The notes below the pieces were generated by a model. That model was given only the letters and a program-made list of their open reading frames with translations. It made no database searches and had not been told where the DNA came from. From contig JADGMX010000042.1 of assembly GCA_015234525.1 (NCBI GenBank), positions 20,890 to 84,889 of the forward strand: a stretch of 64,000 nucleotides of DNA, in the 5' to 3' direction. Numbering within the stretch: the stretch's first letter is position 1; each line of letters opens with the position of its first letter. The stretch is from Flavobacterium sp. Its GTDB lineage: Bacteria > Bacteroidota > Bacteroidia > Flavobacteriales > Flavobacteriaceae. Positions 26,127 to 34,285 of this stretch are shown one piece after another. The position numbers were made by a program, and so were the translations under genes.

Positions 26127-28139
26127 ATGACTTTTAAAGAACAAATACAACTCGGAATCCCAACTGAACTTCCACCAAAAAAGCAATTTGACACTTCGGT
26201 AAATCACGCGCCGAAGCGTAAAGAAATTTTATCGGCAGACGAAAAAAAATTAGCAGTCAGAAATGCGTTGCGCTATTTTGATCCAAAACATCACGCCGAA
26301 CTTGCAACCGAGTTTTACGCCGAATTAAATACATACGGCCGGATTTACATGTATCGATTTATGCCGGATTACGAGCTTAAGGCGCGTCCTATCGATGAAT
26401 ATCCTGGAAAATCAGAGCAAGCCAAAGCGATTATGTTGATGATCCAAAACAATCTTGATCATGCGGTTGCCCAACATCCCCACGAACTCATCACCTATGG
26501 CGGAAACGGTGCCGTGTTCCAAAACTGGGCGCAATACCTGCTTACGATGAAGTATCTCTCAGAAATGACCGACGAGCAAACACTGACGGTTTATAGCGGT
26601 CACCCGATGGGACTTTATCCGTCGCATAAAGACGCACCTCGAGTAGTGGTTACAAATGGGATGATGATCCCGAATTATTCGAAACCGGATGATTGGGAGA
26701 AATTCAATGCACTTGGAGTCACCCAATACGGCCAAATGACAGCCGGCAGTTACATGTATATCGGACCACAGGGAATTGTTCACGGTACAACGATTACGGT
26801 TTTGAATGCCGGCAGAAAAATCAGTACAACCGGCGAAGGTCTTGAAGGTAAATTGTTTGTAACTTCGGGGTTGGGCGGAATGAGTGGCGCGCAGCCAAAA
26901 GCGGGAAATATTGCAGGATGCATTACCGTTTGTGCTGAAGTCAACCGCAAAGCCGTTGAAACCCGCCATTCCCAAGGTTGGGTCGACGAAATCATCGAGG
27001 ATCTCGACGAGTTGGTTAGTCGGGTGCAAAACGCAAAAAATAACCAAGAAGTTGTATCAATTGCATACCTTGGAAATGTTGTTGAAGTTTGGGAAAAGTT
27101 CGATCGTGAAAACCTGTACATCGATCTTGGGTCGGATCAAACATCACTTCACAATCCGTGGGCAGGCGGTTATTATCCGGTCGGAATCTCATTTGAAGAG
27201 TCAAATCAAATGATGGCGGAACAACCTGGGATTTTTAAGGAAAAAGTTCAGGAAAGCCTTCGCAGGCATGCCGCTGCCATCAATAAACACACATCAAAGG
27301 GCACCTACTTCTTTGATTATGGAAATGCGTTTTTGCTTGAAGCATCACGTGCCGGAGCCGATGTTTTTGCGCAAAACAAAATCGATTTTAAATATCCGAG
27401 TTATGTTCAGGACATTCTGGGACCGATGTGTTTCGATTACGGATTTGGACCGTTCCGATGGGTTTGCACTTCCGGAAAACCCGAAGATCTTGAGAAAACA
27501 GATCAGATAGCTTTGAGAGTTCTTCAAGAAATGGCGACAACCGCACCAGCTGAGATTCGCCAGCAAATGCACGATAACATTCAGTGGATAAAAGGCGCAC
27601 GACAAAATAAATTAGTCGTCGGGTCGCAAGCGCGAATCCTCTACGCTGATGCCGAAGGTAGAATGAAAATCGCCGAAGCGTTTAACCAGGCGATTGCAAA
27701 GGGCGAAATCGGTTTTGTGGTTTTAGGTCGCGATCACCACGATGTTTCCGGCACCGATTCTCCTTATCGCGAAACGTCGAATATTTACGACGGATCACGA
27801 TTTACAGCCGATATGGCGATTCAAAACGTGATTGGCGATAGTTTTCGAGGCGCAACCTGGGTGTCGATCCACAACGGCGGTGGCGTTGGTTGGGGCGAGG
27901 TAATTAATGGCGGATTTGGCATGGTACTTGATGGCTCTGCCGAGGCCGAAAAACGGCTAAAATCAATGCTTTTCTGGGATGTGAACAACGGAATTTCCCG
28001 AAGAAGCTGGGCCAGAAATGACGAGGCGATTTTTGCGATTAAACGTGCAATGAACGCTGAACCGTTGTTGAAGGTCACCATACCAAATATCGTTCAGGAT
28101 GAGATTCTGGATTCCTTAAAAGAATATGAAAAAAGTTAA
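26127..28139 (+). CDS. hutU: urocanate hydratase
   Basis: 670 aa. Converts urocanate to 4-imidazolone-5-propionate in histidine degradation, with NAD+ as electrophile. Landmarks: ELITYGGNGAVFQNWAQYLL, YSGHPMGLYPSH, TAGSYMYIGPQGIVHGT, TSGLGGMSGAQPKA, and the catalytic Cys in FGPFRWVCTSGKPEDL. At 670 aa it is longer than the roughly 555-aa E. coli/Pseudomonas enzyme, as is usual for the longer Bacteroidota form. No hutH, hutI or hutG lies beside it in this window, so the pathway genes are dispersed. Confidence 0.95.
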   Translation: MTFKEQIQLGIPTELPPKKQFDTSVNHAPKRKEILSADEKKLAVRNALRYFDPKHHAELATEFYAELNTYGRIYMYRFMPDYELKARPIDEYPGKSEQAKAIMLMIQNNLDHAVAQHPHELITYGGNGAVFQNWAQYLLTMKYLSEMTDEQTLTVYSGHPMGLYPSHKDAPRVVVTNGMMIPNYSKPDDWEKFNALGVTQYGQMTAGSYMYIGPQGIVHGTTITVLNAGRKISTTGEGLEGKLFVTSGLGGMSGAQPKAGNIAGCITVCAEVNRKAVETRHSQGWVDEIIEDLDELVSRVQNAKNNQEVVSIAYLGNVVEVWEKFDRENLYIDLGSDQTSLHNPWAGGYYPVGISFEESNQMMAEQPGIFKEKVQESLRRHAAAINKHTSKGTYFFDYGNAFLLEASRAGADVFAQNKIDFKYPSYVQDILGPMCFDYGFGPFRWVCTSGKPEDLEKTDQIALRVLQEMATTAPAEIRQQMHDNIQWIKGARQNKLVVGSQARILYADAEGRMKIAEAFNQAIAKGEIGFVVLGRDHHDVSGTDSPYRETSNIYDGSRFTADMAIQNVIGDSFRGATWVSIHNGGGVGWGEVINGGFGMVLDGSAEAEKRLKSMLFWDVNNGISRRSWARNDEAIFAIKRAMNAEPLLKVTIPNIVQDEILDSLKEYEKS

Positions 28140-28296
28140 CAGCATTTCGTTGATGGTCATGGGCACCGGATTACTTCCGGTGTCGATGCTTATTGACAAT
28201 GTAGTTTTGAAAAGCATACTTTTAATCGCTTCCATCGTTCTGAATATCACAGCTGTTGTTAAGAATTTTAAAGAAAAAGAAGAACAAGAAAACTGA
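28126..28296 (+). CDS. 56-aa membrane protein overlapping hutU
   Basis: Reads MKKVNSISLMVMGTGLLPVS, followed by a hydrophobic stretch with two likely membrane helices (about residues 8-24 and 28-45) and the charged tail KNFKEKEEQEN. The start lies inside the last codons of hutU (14-bp overlap) and the stop is 6 bp before the DUF4136 gene, so it is probably translated by coupling. No family is recognised. Confidence is moderate because the protein is short. Confidence 0.55.
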   Translation: MKKVNSISLMVMGTGLLPVSMLIDNVVLKSILLIASIVLNITAVVKNFKEKEEQEN

Positions 28297-28302
28297 TTCA
28301 CC

Positions 28303-28845
28303 ATGAAAGCGCTAAAATTTTTACCCTTACTCCTGCTTTTCATTCTGAGCTCCTGCAGCTCGGTTCAAGTAGCTCAAGATTACGACACCTCTGCCGATTT
28401 CTCAAAGTATAAATCCTATGCTTTCTTTAAATCGGGAATCGACAAAGTCGAAATTTCAGACCTCGACAAAAAAAGAATCCTCCGATCGGTTGAAGTTGAA
28501 ATGAATGCCAAAGGTTTCTCCAAAAGCGAATCGCCCGATCTTTTAATCAACATTTTTACAAAATCCCGCGAAAACGTAAACGTCAATCAGTTCAACCACT
28601 TTGGTTATGGCTGGGGTTGGGGTTACGGTTGGGGCTACAACCCCTATCTTTGGGGTGGAACCGCAAGCGTCTCGACCAGCACTGAAGGCACACTTTACAT
28701 TGATTTGATCGACGCCAAAACCAAAGAACTTATTTGGCAAGGCGAAGGCGTTGGCGTTTTAACTCAGAATACAACTAAAAAAGAAGAGCGAATTCGGGAG
28801 TTTGTTGCAAAAATACTGGCACAATATCCGCCATCTAAGAATTAA
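28303..28845 (+). CDS. DUF4136 lipoprotein
   Basis: 180 aa. Lipoprotein signal MKALKFLPLLLLFILSSC with the acylated Cys at residue 18. The DUF4136 fold is marked by DYDTSADFSKYKSYAFF near the start, PDLLINIFTKSRENV in the middle, a WGWGYGWGY aromatic-glycine tract, and LYIDLIDAKTKELIWQGEG toward the end. The family is envelope-associated and lacks an assigned function. It closes the hutU unit and is followed by a strong terminator. Confidence 0.85.
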   Translation: MKALKFLPLLLLFILSSCSSVQVAQDYDTSADFSKYKSYAFFKSGIDKVEISDLDKKRILRSVEVEMNAKGFSKSESPDLLINIFTKSRENVNVNQFNHFGYGWGWGYGWGYNPYLWGGTASVSTSTEGTLYIDLIDAKTKELIWQGEGVGVLTQNTTKKEERIREFVAKILAQYPPSKN

Positions 28846-28863
28846 ACAGTTTGTTAGAAATAA

Positions 28864-28898
28864 CCGAAGCCGCATCATAACCGATGCGGCTTTGGTTT
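28864..28898 (+). terminator. intrinsic terminator of the hutU unit
   Basis: AAGCCGCATC (28867-28876) pairs with GATGCGGCTT (28883-28892) around a 6-nt loop, extended by an outer CC/GG pair, followed by a short T-rich stretch. It lies 19 nt after the DUF4136 stop. Confidence 0.8.
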
Positions 28899-28908
28899 AT
28901 GTTGTTCG

Positions 28909-29054
28909 GCCCTAGCCCGGGTTGAAATGAAAAGCTTTTGGCAATTGAAGCACCAGTTTTGCGCGGTTGAAAAAGCGACCACAGAAGCTTTTTGAACCGC
29001 TGCAAAACTTGCTGAAATGCAAAAACTTGAAATGAAAAACCGGATTAGCTTCTA
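28909..29054 (+). repeat. long imperfect palindrome, stop-codon-adjacent element
   Basis: The head GCCCTAGCCCGGG and tail GGATTAGCTTCTAA match the repeat family. Between them, arms 28936-28976 and 28987-29026 form a long imperfect hairpin. Its core GCGGTTGAAAAAGC pairs with GCTTTTTGAACCGC with one mismatch, and AGTTTTGC pairs with GCAAAACT. The tail contains the TAG stop codon of the E1 gene. Confidence 0.65.
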
Positions 29055-31112
29055 ATAATTCAACAGCTCAAGCATTTTAGCCCTGACTTTTTCGCTACTC
29101 GGAATCATAGTCTGTTCTAAAGTCGAGTTCAACGGAACCGCAGGCATGTTTTCAGATCCGATCACCATCACCGGCGCATCTAAGCTTTTAAATGCTTTTT
29201 CCTGAATCATTCCCGCCAGGCTTCTCGCAAACGAATTCGACACCGGCTCTTCGGTTACCACAAGGCATTTCCTGCACTTTTGCACCGATTTCAGCACCGT
29301 TTCCTCGTCGAGTGGAAATAAGGTCCGCAAATCGACAATTTCGACCTGGTCTTTCATGTCCGCCGAGGCATTCAGCGCCCAGTGGACGCCCATTCCATAT
29401 GTAACAACCGTTAAAGTTTCTTTTTCATCCTGCTTCCAGATCTCCTGAACCACATTCGCCTTGCCAAGCGGCAACACATAATCCTCCGACGGCTCAAATG
29501 TTCTTGCGGCTTCAGTGCCTTTGACCTTCGACCAATAAAGGCCTTTATGTTCCAAAATCACAACCGGGTTCGGATCGTAATAAGCCGCCTTCATCAAACC
29601 TTTCAAATCAGCTCCGTTACTTGGATAAGCGATTTTGATTCCGCGTATGTTTGTCAATACGCTTTCCACCGACGACGAGTGATACGGGCCGCCGCTTCCG
29701 TATGCGCCAATCGGAACACGCAAAACCATGCTCACCGGCCATTTGCCATTCGACAGATAACACGAGCGGCTGACTTCTGTAAATAACTGATTCAGGCCCG
29801 GCCAAATGTAATCGGCAAACTGAACCTCAACGATGGGCTTTAAACCAACAGCCGACATTCCGACCGTCGACCCAACGATAAACGCCTCCTGAATCGGTGT
29901 GTTGAAAACGCGTTCGTCGCCAAATTTTTGAGCGAGTGTCGCGGCTTCCCTGAAAACGCCACCCAATCGCGCGCCAACATCCTGTCCGTAAAGCAAACTC
30001 TCAGGGTGTGTTCGCATGAGTTCTTCGACGGCAAACAACGCGCAATCTACCATCACTACTTTATCCTCACGCTCTGGACTGCGTTCACCTTTTTCTTCGG
30101 TGATTGGCGTTGGCGCAAAATCGTGCGTAAACAAATCTTCCGGCGATGGATCTTCGGCTTGTTGGGCGCGTTCAAAATCCGATTTTACGATTTCAACCGC
30201 ACGTTGTGTAAGTTTCTCAAGTTCTTCCTGCGTAAAACCGGCATCGAGCATTTCTTTAATCAATACCGGAAACGGATCGCGCGATTTGGCTTCGTCAAGG
30301 TCATCGCGATACCACTCCATTCTCACGCCCGAAGTATGGTGATTCAATAGCGGAACTTTAGCGTGAACCAAAAACGGCCGGCGCTCTTTGCGCATAATCT
30401 TCAGCACGTTTTGTATCGTCTGAAAACTTTCGGTGAAATTCGCACCGTCAATCGAAATCGCTTCAAGTCCGTTAAAACCTTGCGCATATTCAAACGCATT
30501 TTGCGCGCGGGTTTCTTTCGCATTTGCAGAAATATCCCAACCGTTATCCTGAACGAGATACAAGATCGGAAGTTGCTTTAACGCGGCCATCTGAAACGCT
30601 TCTGCAACTTCGCCTTCGGTTACAGACGCATCGCCAAGCGAACAAACAACGATTGGAAGCTCGCCTTTTTGCGCTATTCCGGTTTGCTCTTTATACCAAA
30701 ATCCCATCGCAGCGCCGGTTGCAGGAATCGCCTGCATTCCCGTTGCGGACGATTGATGCGGAATCTTTGGTTTGTCATCATCACGCAAACTCGGATGACA
30801 ATAATAGGTTCGTCCACCCGAAAACGGATCGTCTTTTTTTGCAAGCAATTGAAGCATCAAATCGTATGGCGTCAGGTTCATGCCGAGTAGCATCGCATCG
30901 TCGCGATAATACGGAAAGGCGTAATCCTGTGGCAAAAGCTGCATCGCCGTTGCAATCTGAATCGCTTCATGGCCCCGTGAGGTTGCATGCACGTATTTTG
31001 AAACAATTTTAAAATTTTCCTCATACAATTCGCTCATCGCCTTAGCGGTTGCCATTGTTGAGAATGCTTTCGATAAAATAGTTTTATTGAGCGTTTTTTC
31101 TGCTATTTCCAT
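29052..31112 (-). CDS. fused alpha/beta E1 of branched-chain 2-oxoacid dehydrogenase
   Basis: 686 aa. About residues 1-330 are the E1 alpha half: HATSRGHEAIQIA, YYRDDAMLLGMNL, and the thiamine diphosphate motif LGDASVTEGEVAEAF ending QDNGWDIS. About 350-686 are the beta half: YGQDVGARLGGVFREA, IQEAFIVGSTVGMSAVGLKP, VEVQFADYIWPGLNQL. Fused E1 of this length is common in Bacteroidota and decarboxylates branched-chain 2-oxoacids (possibly pyruvate). The neighbouring ilvE and E2 genes point to branched-chain substrates, which feed iso-fatty-acid synthesis. The E3 gene is not in the window. Confidence 0.9.
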   Translation of the reverse strand: MEIAEKTLNKTILSKAFSTMATAKAMSELYEENFKIVSKYVHATSRGHEAIQIATAMQLLPQDYAFPYYRDDAMLLGMNLTPYDLMLQLLAKKDDPFSGGRTYYCHPSLRDDDKPKIPHQSSATGMQAIPATGAAMGFWYKEQTGIAQKGELPIVVCSLGDASVTEGEVAEAFQMAALKQLPILYLVQDNGWDISANAKETRAQNAFEYAQGFNGLEAISIDGANFTESFQTIQNVLKIMRKERRPFLVHAKVPLLNHHTSGVRMEWYRDDLDEAKSRDPFPVLIKEMLDAGFTQEELEKLTQRAVEIVKSDFERAQQAEDPSPEDLFTHDFAPTPITEEKGERSPEREDKVVMVDCALFAVEELMRTHPESLLYGQDVGARLGGVFREAATLAQKFGDERVFNTPIQEAFIVGSTVGMSAVGLKPIVEVQFADYIWPGLNQLFTEVSRSCYLSNGKWPVSMVLRVPIGAYGSGGPYHSSSVESVLTNIRGIKIAYPSNGADLKGLMKAAYYDPNPVVILEHKGLYWSKVKGTEAARTFEPSEDYVLPLGKANVVQEIWKQDEKETLTVVTYGMGVHWALNASADMKDQVEIVDLRTLFPLDEETVLKSVQKCRKCLVVTEEPVSNSFARSLAGMIQEKAFKSLDAPVMVIGSENMPAVPLNSTLEQTMIPSSEKVRAKMLELLNY

Positions 31113-31123
31113 AGTTTTTTATT

Positions 31124-31230
31124 TGGGCAGCTTTGCCCGCTATTCGTTTCAATCTTTTTTGCCATTTACTGCTTCGTAATCCTAAAACCACCACCAGGCA
31201 AAAAAGGATTTTCACTGCTATCGGGGCTGC
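31124..31230 (-). repeat. stop-codon-adjacent element in reverse orientation, overlapping ilvE
   Basis: Read on the minus strand it runs AGCCCCGATAGCAGTG, ATCCTTTTTTGCC and later GGCAAAAAAGATTG, ATAGCGGGCAAAGC, so it is the family element in the opposite orientation to the others. Its head overlaps the last codons of ilvE, and the ilvE stop TAG comes from GATAG where other copies have GATGG. Confidence 0.6.
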
Positions 31231-32291
31231 GGCGAGTACGCGTCAACCGGCAACATCCAACCGAATTTATCTTCCGCTCTTTGGCTTCGGATTTCGGTTA
31301 ACGCTTGATTGATTTCATTCGCAATTTTAGTTTCTTTTGGAAGTTTTATCGAAAAATCGTCGTTTCCAATTTCTTCGATCAGCGCAATGCCAACAGCGGT
31401 TCCCACGCCAAAAGCTTCCTCAAGCGTTCCGTTCTCTGAGGCTTCTTTTACTTCTGAAATCCTGATTGGACGCTCTTCAACTTCAAATCCTCTATCTCGT
31501 AAAAGTGCGATGACGCTCATTCGGGTGATTCCCGCAAGCACCGACCCGTTTAAGTTTGGCGTTATAAATTTATCTCCAATCTTAAAGAAGATGTTCATCG
31601 TGCCAACTTCCTGAATGTATTCGAATTCGTGCGCATCAAGCCACAAAACCTGATCATATCCTTGTTCTTTTGCATATTCGGTTGGTCTGATTGCCCCGGC
31701 GTAATTTCCGGCCGCTTTTGCCTCACCTGTTCCACCGTTTACCGCGCGAACATATTTGGTTTCGGCATATAGTTTTACCGGGCGACTAAAAAATGGTCCC
31801 GCCGGCGACGCCATGATAATGAATTTGTATGATGTTGCGGCACGCATTCCGATAAACGCTTCATCAGCATACATAAACGGACGCAGATACAATGCGCTTC
31901 CATCCTTGCTCGGAACCCACTCATGGTCAACGGAAACAAGCGCCTTTAAGCCTTCAACAAAAATCTCTTCAGGTAAAGATGGCATTCCCATTCGGTCGGC
32001 GCTCAGGTTTAACCGTTTTGCATTCTCGTGCGGACGGAATAGCATTGGACCGTCTTTCCCCATGGTTGCTTTTAATCCTTCAAAAATTGCCTGGCCGTAA
32101 TGAAGCGCCATTGCAGCAGGATGCGTTTTGATTTCAGCCAAAGGTTCAACACGCGGATTCTCCCATTTTCCATTTCGGTAATCGCAAACAAACATGTGAT
32201 CTGTAAACACTTTACCCATTGGGATATTGTTGATGTCGTGCTTCGTTGCAGTCGAATTTTCCGTTGTTTTTATTGTAATGTTGTGTGTCAT
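31218..32291 (-). CDS. ilvE: branched-chain amino-acid aminotransferase
   Basis: 357 aa, fold-type IV PLP enzyme interconverting Leu/Ile/Val and their 2-oxoacids. Landmarks: HYGQAIFEGLKA, LYLRPFMYADEAFIG, the PLP lysine region TGEAKAAGNYAGAI, and LWLDAHEFEYIQEVGTMNIFF. The final residues after KFGWM (LPVDAYSPQPR) are encoded by the head of a repeat element and look replaced relative to the family. It is placed between E2 and E1 of the branched-chain oxoacid dehydrogenase, so transamination and oxidative decarboxylation are co-expressed. Confidence 0.93.
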   Translation of the reverse strand: MTHNITIKTTENSTATKHDINNIPMGKVFTDHMFVCDYRNGKWENPRVEPLAEIKTHPAAMALHYGQAIFEGLKATMGKDGPMLFRPHENAKRLNLSADRMGMPSLPEEIFVEGLKALVSVDHEWVPSKDGSALYLRPFMYADEAFIGMRAATSYKFIIMASPAGPFFSRPVKLYAETKYVRAVNGGTGEAKAAGNYAGAIRPTEYAKEQGYDQVLWLDAHEFEYIQEVGTMNIFFKIGDKFITPNLNGSVLAGITRMSVIALLRDRGFEVEERPIRISEVKEASENGTLEEAFGVGTAVGIALIEEIGNDDFSIKLPKETKIANEINQALTEIRSQRAEDKFGWMLPVDAYSPQPR

Positions 32292-32311
32292 AATCTATTT
32301 TTTTCTTGCAA

Positions 32312-33619
32312 TTAAATTGCAGTTTTTGAATCAAATTTCTCAAGGTAATCGCCTACTCTCCTCAGGAACGATCCGCCAAGGAATCCATCCACGACGCGAT
32401 GATCAAACGAAAGCGATAAAAACATCATGCTTCTAATTGCGATCTCATCGCCACTTTCGGTGGTGATAACCTCAGCTCGTTTTTTGATGATTCCGAGGGC
32501 AAGAATAGCAACCTCGGGTTGGTTGATGATTGGCGTTCCCATCAGACTTCCAAAAGTTCCGACATTAGAAATGGTGAATGTGCTTCCTTTAACTTCATCG
32601 GGCTTGAGCTTGTTGTTACGTGAACTTTCAGCAAGGTGGTTGACTTCAGCCGCAAGTTTGTCAATCGATTTCTCGTTGGCGTTTTTAACCACGGGAACAA
32701 TCAGGTTGCCACTTGGCAAAGCCGTCGCCATCCCGATGTTGATGTCTTTGTGAACGATGATATTTTTGCCGTCAACCGAAACATTGATCATCGGAAAATC
32801 GGCAATCGCTTTTGCAACCGCGTCCACAAAAAGTGGCGTAAAGGTTAGTTTCTCACCGTGTTTTTGTTGAAACGCATCTTTATTTGCGTTTCGCCAGTTA
32901 ACAATGTTGGTCACATCGACTTCAATGTATGAGGTTACGTGCGGTGATGTTTGCTTTGAATAGACCATGTGATCGGCGATCATCTTGCGCATGCGATCCA
33001 TTTCGACGATATGGTCTTTTCCTTCCACAAAATTGATTTGCGGTTTTGGATAGCTAGTCGTTGGCGCAGTTTGTACCGCTTCCCTTTTTAGCGGATATTT
33101 TCTGGTTTTCAAATAATTGAAAACGTCGCTTTTGCGGATTCGGCCATCAGTTCCTGTTCCTGGAATACTTTGAACTTCTTCGAGGGAAAGGTTTTCCTTT
33201 TGGGCAATTGAGATGATCAACGGCGAGAGGAAAGCTTCAGGGTGTTGGGACCCGAGCGGTAGCGAATTGGCGGAGCATTTGGGTGTTGGATGTCGGGTAG
33301 CTGCTGCTACTTCGCGTGAGGATTTTGTTGGATCTACGGGCTTTTCAACTTTCAAAGTTTTTGAGCCGGTGCTTTCGCCGTCGCTGTCAATCAATGCCAA
33401 CACCTCGCCTACTGTTACAATGTCGTCTTTTGAAAACCGGATTTCTGTGATGGTTCCGCTAACCGGCGACGGCACATCGCTGTCGACTTTATCAGTGGCA
33501 ACCTCAACAATGGTTTCTTCAGCATCAACGAAATCGCCTACGTTCTTCAGCCAGCTGATGATCGTCGCTTCAGAGATGCTTTCTCCCATTTTCGGCATTT
33601 TAAATTCTACTATCGGCAT
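32312..33619 (-). CDS. dihydrolipoamide acyltransferase E2 of 2-oxoacid dehydrogenase
   Basis: 435 aa. One lipoyl domain (residues 1-80, lipoyl Lys in EVATDKVDSDVP), an unusual linker at about 100-130, a peripheral subunit-binding domain at about 133-170 (FLSPLIISIAQKENLSLEEV, GTGTDGRIRKSDV), and a CoA-acyltransferase domain (200-435) with the catalytic His in SFDHRVVDGFLGG. It transfers acyl groups from the E1 thiamine adduct to CoA. It is encoded just before ilvE and E1, and after paaY. Confidence 0.9.
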   Translation of the reverse strand: MPIVEFKMPKMGESISEATIISWLKNVGDFVDAEETIVEVATDKVDSDVPSPVSGTITEIRFSKDDIVTVGEVLALIDSDGESTGSKTLKVEKPVDPTKSSREVAAATRHPTPKCSANSLPLGSQHPEAFLSPLIISIAQKENLSLEEVQSIPGTGTDGRIRKSDVFNYLKTRKYPLKREAVQTAPTTSYPKPQINFVEGKDHIVEMDRMRKMIADHMVYSKQTSPHVTSYIEVDVTNIVNWRNANKDAFQQKHGEKLTFTPLFVDAVAKAIADFPMINVSVDGKNIIVHKDINIGMATALPSGNLIVPVVKNANEKSIDKLAAEVNHLAESSRNNKLKPDEVKGSTFTISNVGTFGSLMGTPIINQPEVAILALGIIKKRAEVITTESGDEIAIRSMMFLSLSFDHRVVDGFLGGSFLRRVGDYLEKFDSKTAI

Positions 33620-33639
33620 TTTATATATTTTGTGAGGGA

Positions 33640-34236
33640 TTACTTCTTGCGAAATTCCTCCAGCGTTTGATAAAGTGATTCTTGTGTTGGCCGGTCGGCA
33701 GGAATTTCCCGAAGCGGCTCAACGGGCCGAAGCGTTTCGTACAACTCGGCCGGCAATTTTTGATATAATTCTGTTCCTTTTGTTTTCCACGCAATCATGT
33801 CGTCGGTGATGTCTTTTACAATGACCGCGGGATTTCCGACTACCATTTTGCGAGCTGGAACTTTCATTCCGGCTTTTACAAATGTCAGCGCGCCAACAAT
33901 GCATTCATCGCCGATTTCAGCGTCGTCCATGACCACAGCGTTCATTCCGATAAGGCAATTCCGACCGATATTCGCACCGTGGATAATCGCACCGTGACCG
34001 ATGTGTGCGCTTTCTTTCAAGGTCAGCGATTTTCCAGGGAACATGTGAATCGTACAATTCTCCTGGACGTTACACCCGTCTTCGATAATGATTCCGCCCC
34101 AATCGCCGCGTATCGCCGCACCGGGACCAACATACACGTTCTTACCGATAATGACATTGCCGGTAACCGTAGCCTGCGGATGGACGAAGCTGCTTTCGTG
34201 GATGACCGGAATGAAACCTTTGAAGGAGTAAATCAT
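33640..34236 (-). CDS. paaY: PaaY-like hexapeptide-repeat (gamma-carbonic anhydrase) protein
   Basis: 198 aa. A left-handed beta-helix of hexapeptide turns (VTGNVIIGKNVYVGPGAAIR, GCNVQENCTIHMF, IGHGAIIHGANIGRNCLIGM) and a helical C-terminal tail of about 40 residues. Histidines in the CTIHMFP and HIGHGAIIHG positions are the usual zinc ligands. In E. coli PaaY is a thioesterase that hydrolyses dead-end CoA adducts of the phenylacetate pathway, and the location here supports that name. The linked position next to a crotonase and paaZ is consistent. Confidence 0.82.
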   Translation of the reverse strand: MIYSFKGFIPVIHESSFVHPQATVTGNVIIGKNVYVGPGAAIRGDWGGIIIEDGCNVQENCTIHMFPGKSLTLKESAHIGHGAIIHGANIGRNCLIGMNAVVMDDAEIGDECIVGALTFVKAGMKVPARKMVVGNPAVIVKDITDDMIAWKTKGTELYQKLPAELYETLRPVEPLREIPADRPTQESLYQTLEEFRKK

Positions 34237-34237
34237 T

Positions 34238-34268
34238 GGGGGTTGGGTTTTAGGTATTGGGTGTTGGG
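34238..34268 (+). other. G-rich quadruplex-type tract between paaY and the crotonase gene
   Basis: The + strand has G runs at 34238-34242, 34245-34247, 34259-34261 and 34266-34268, separated by 2, 11 and 4 nt. It contains GGTATTGGGTGTTGGGTA, the same unit seen at 42755-42783. It lies on the template strand of the minus-strand operon. Confidence 0.5.
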
Positions 34269-34285
34269 TATCGAAAGAGGTGAGT

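Noticed and set aside
26559..27605. Long antisense frames inside hutU
   Set aside because: They mirror the strong codon bias of hutU and have no start signals or recognisable domains.
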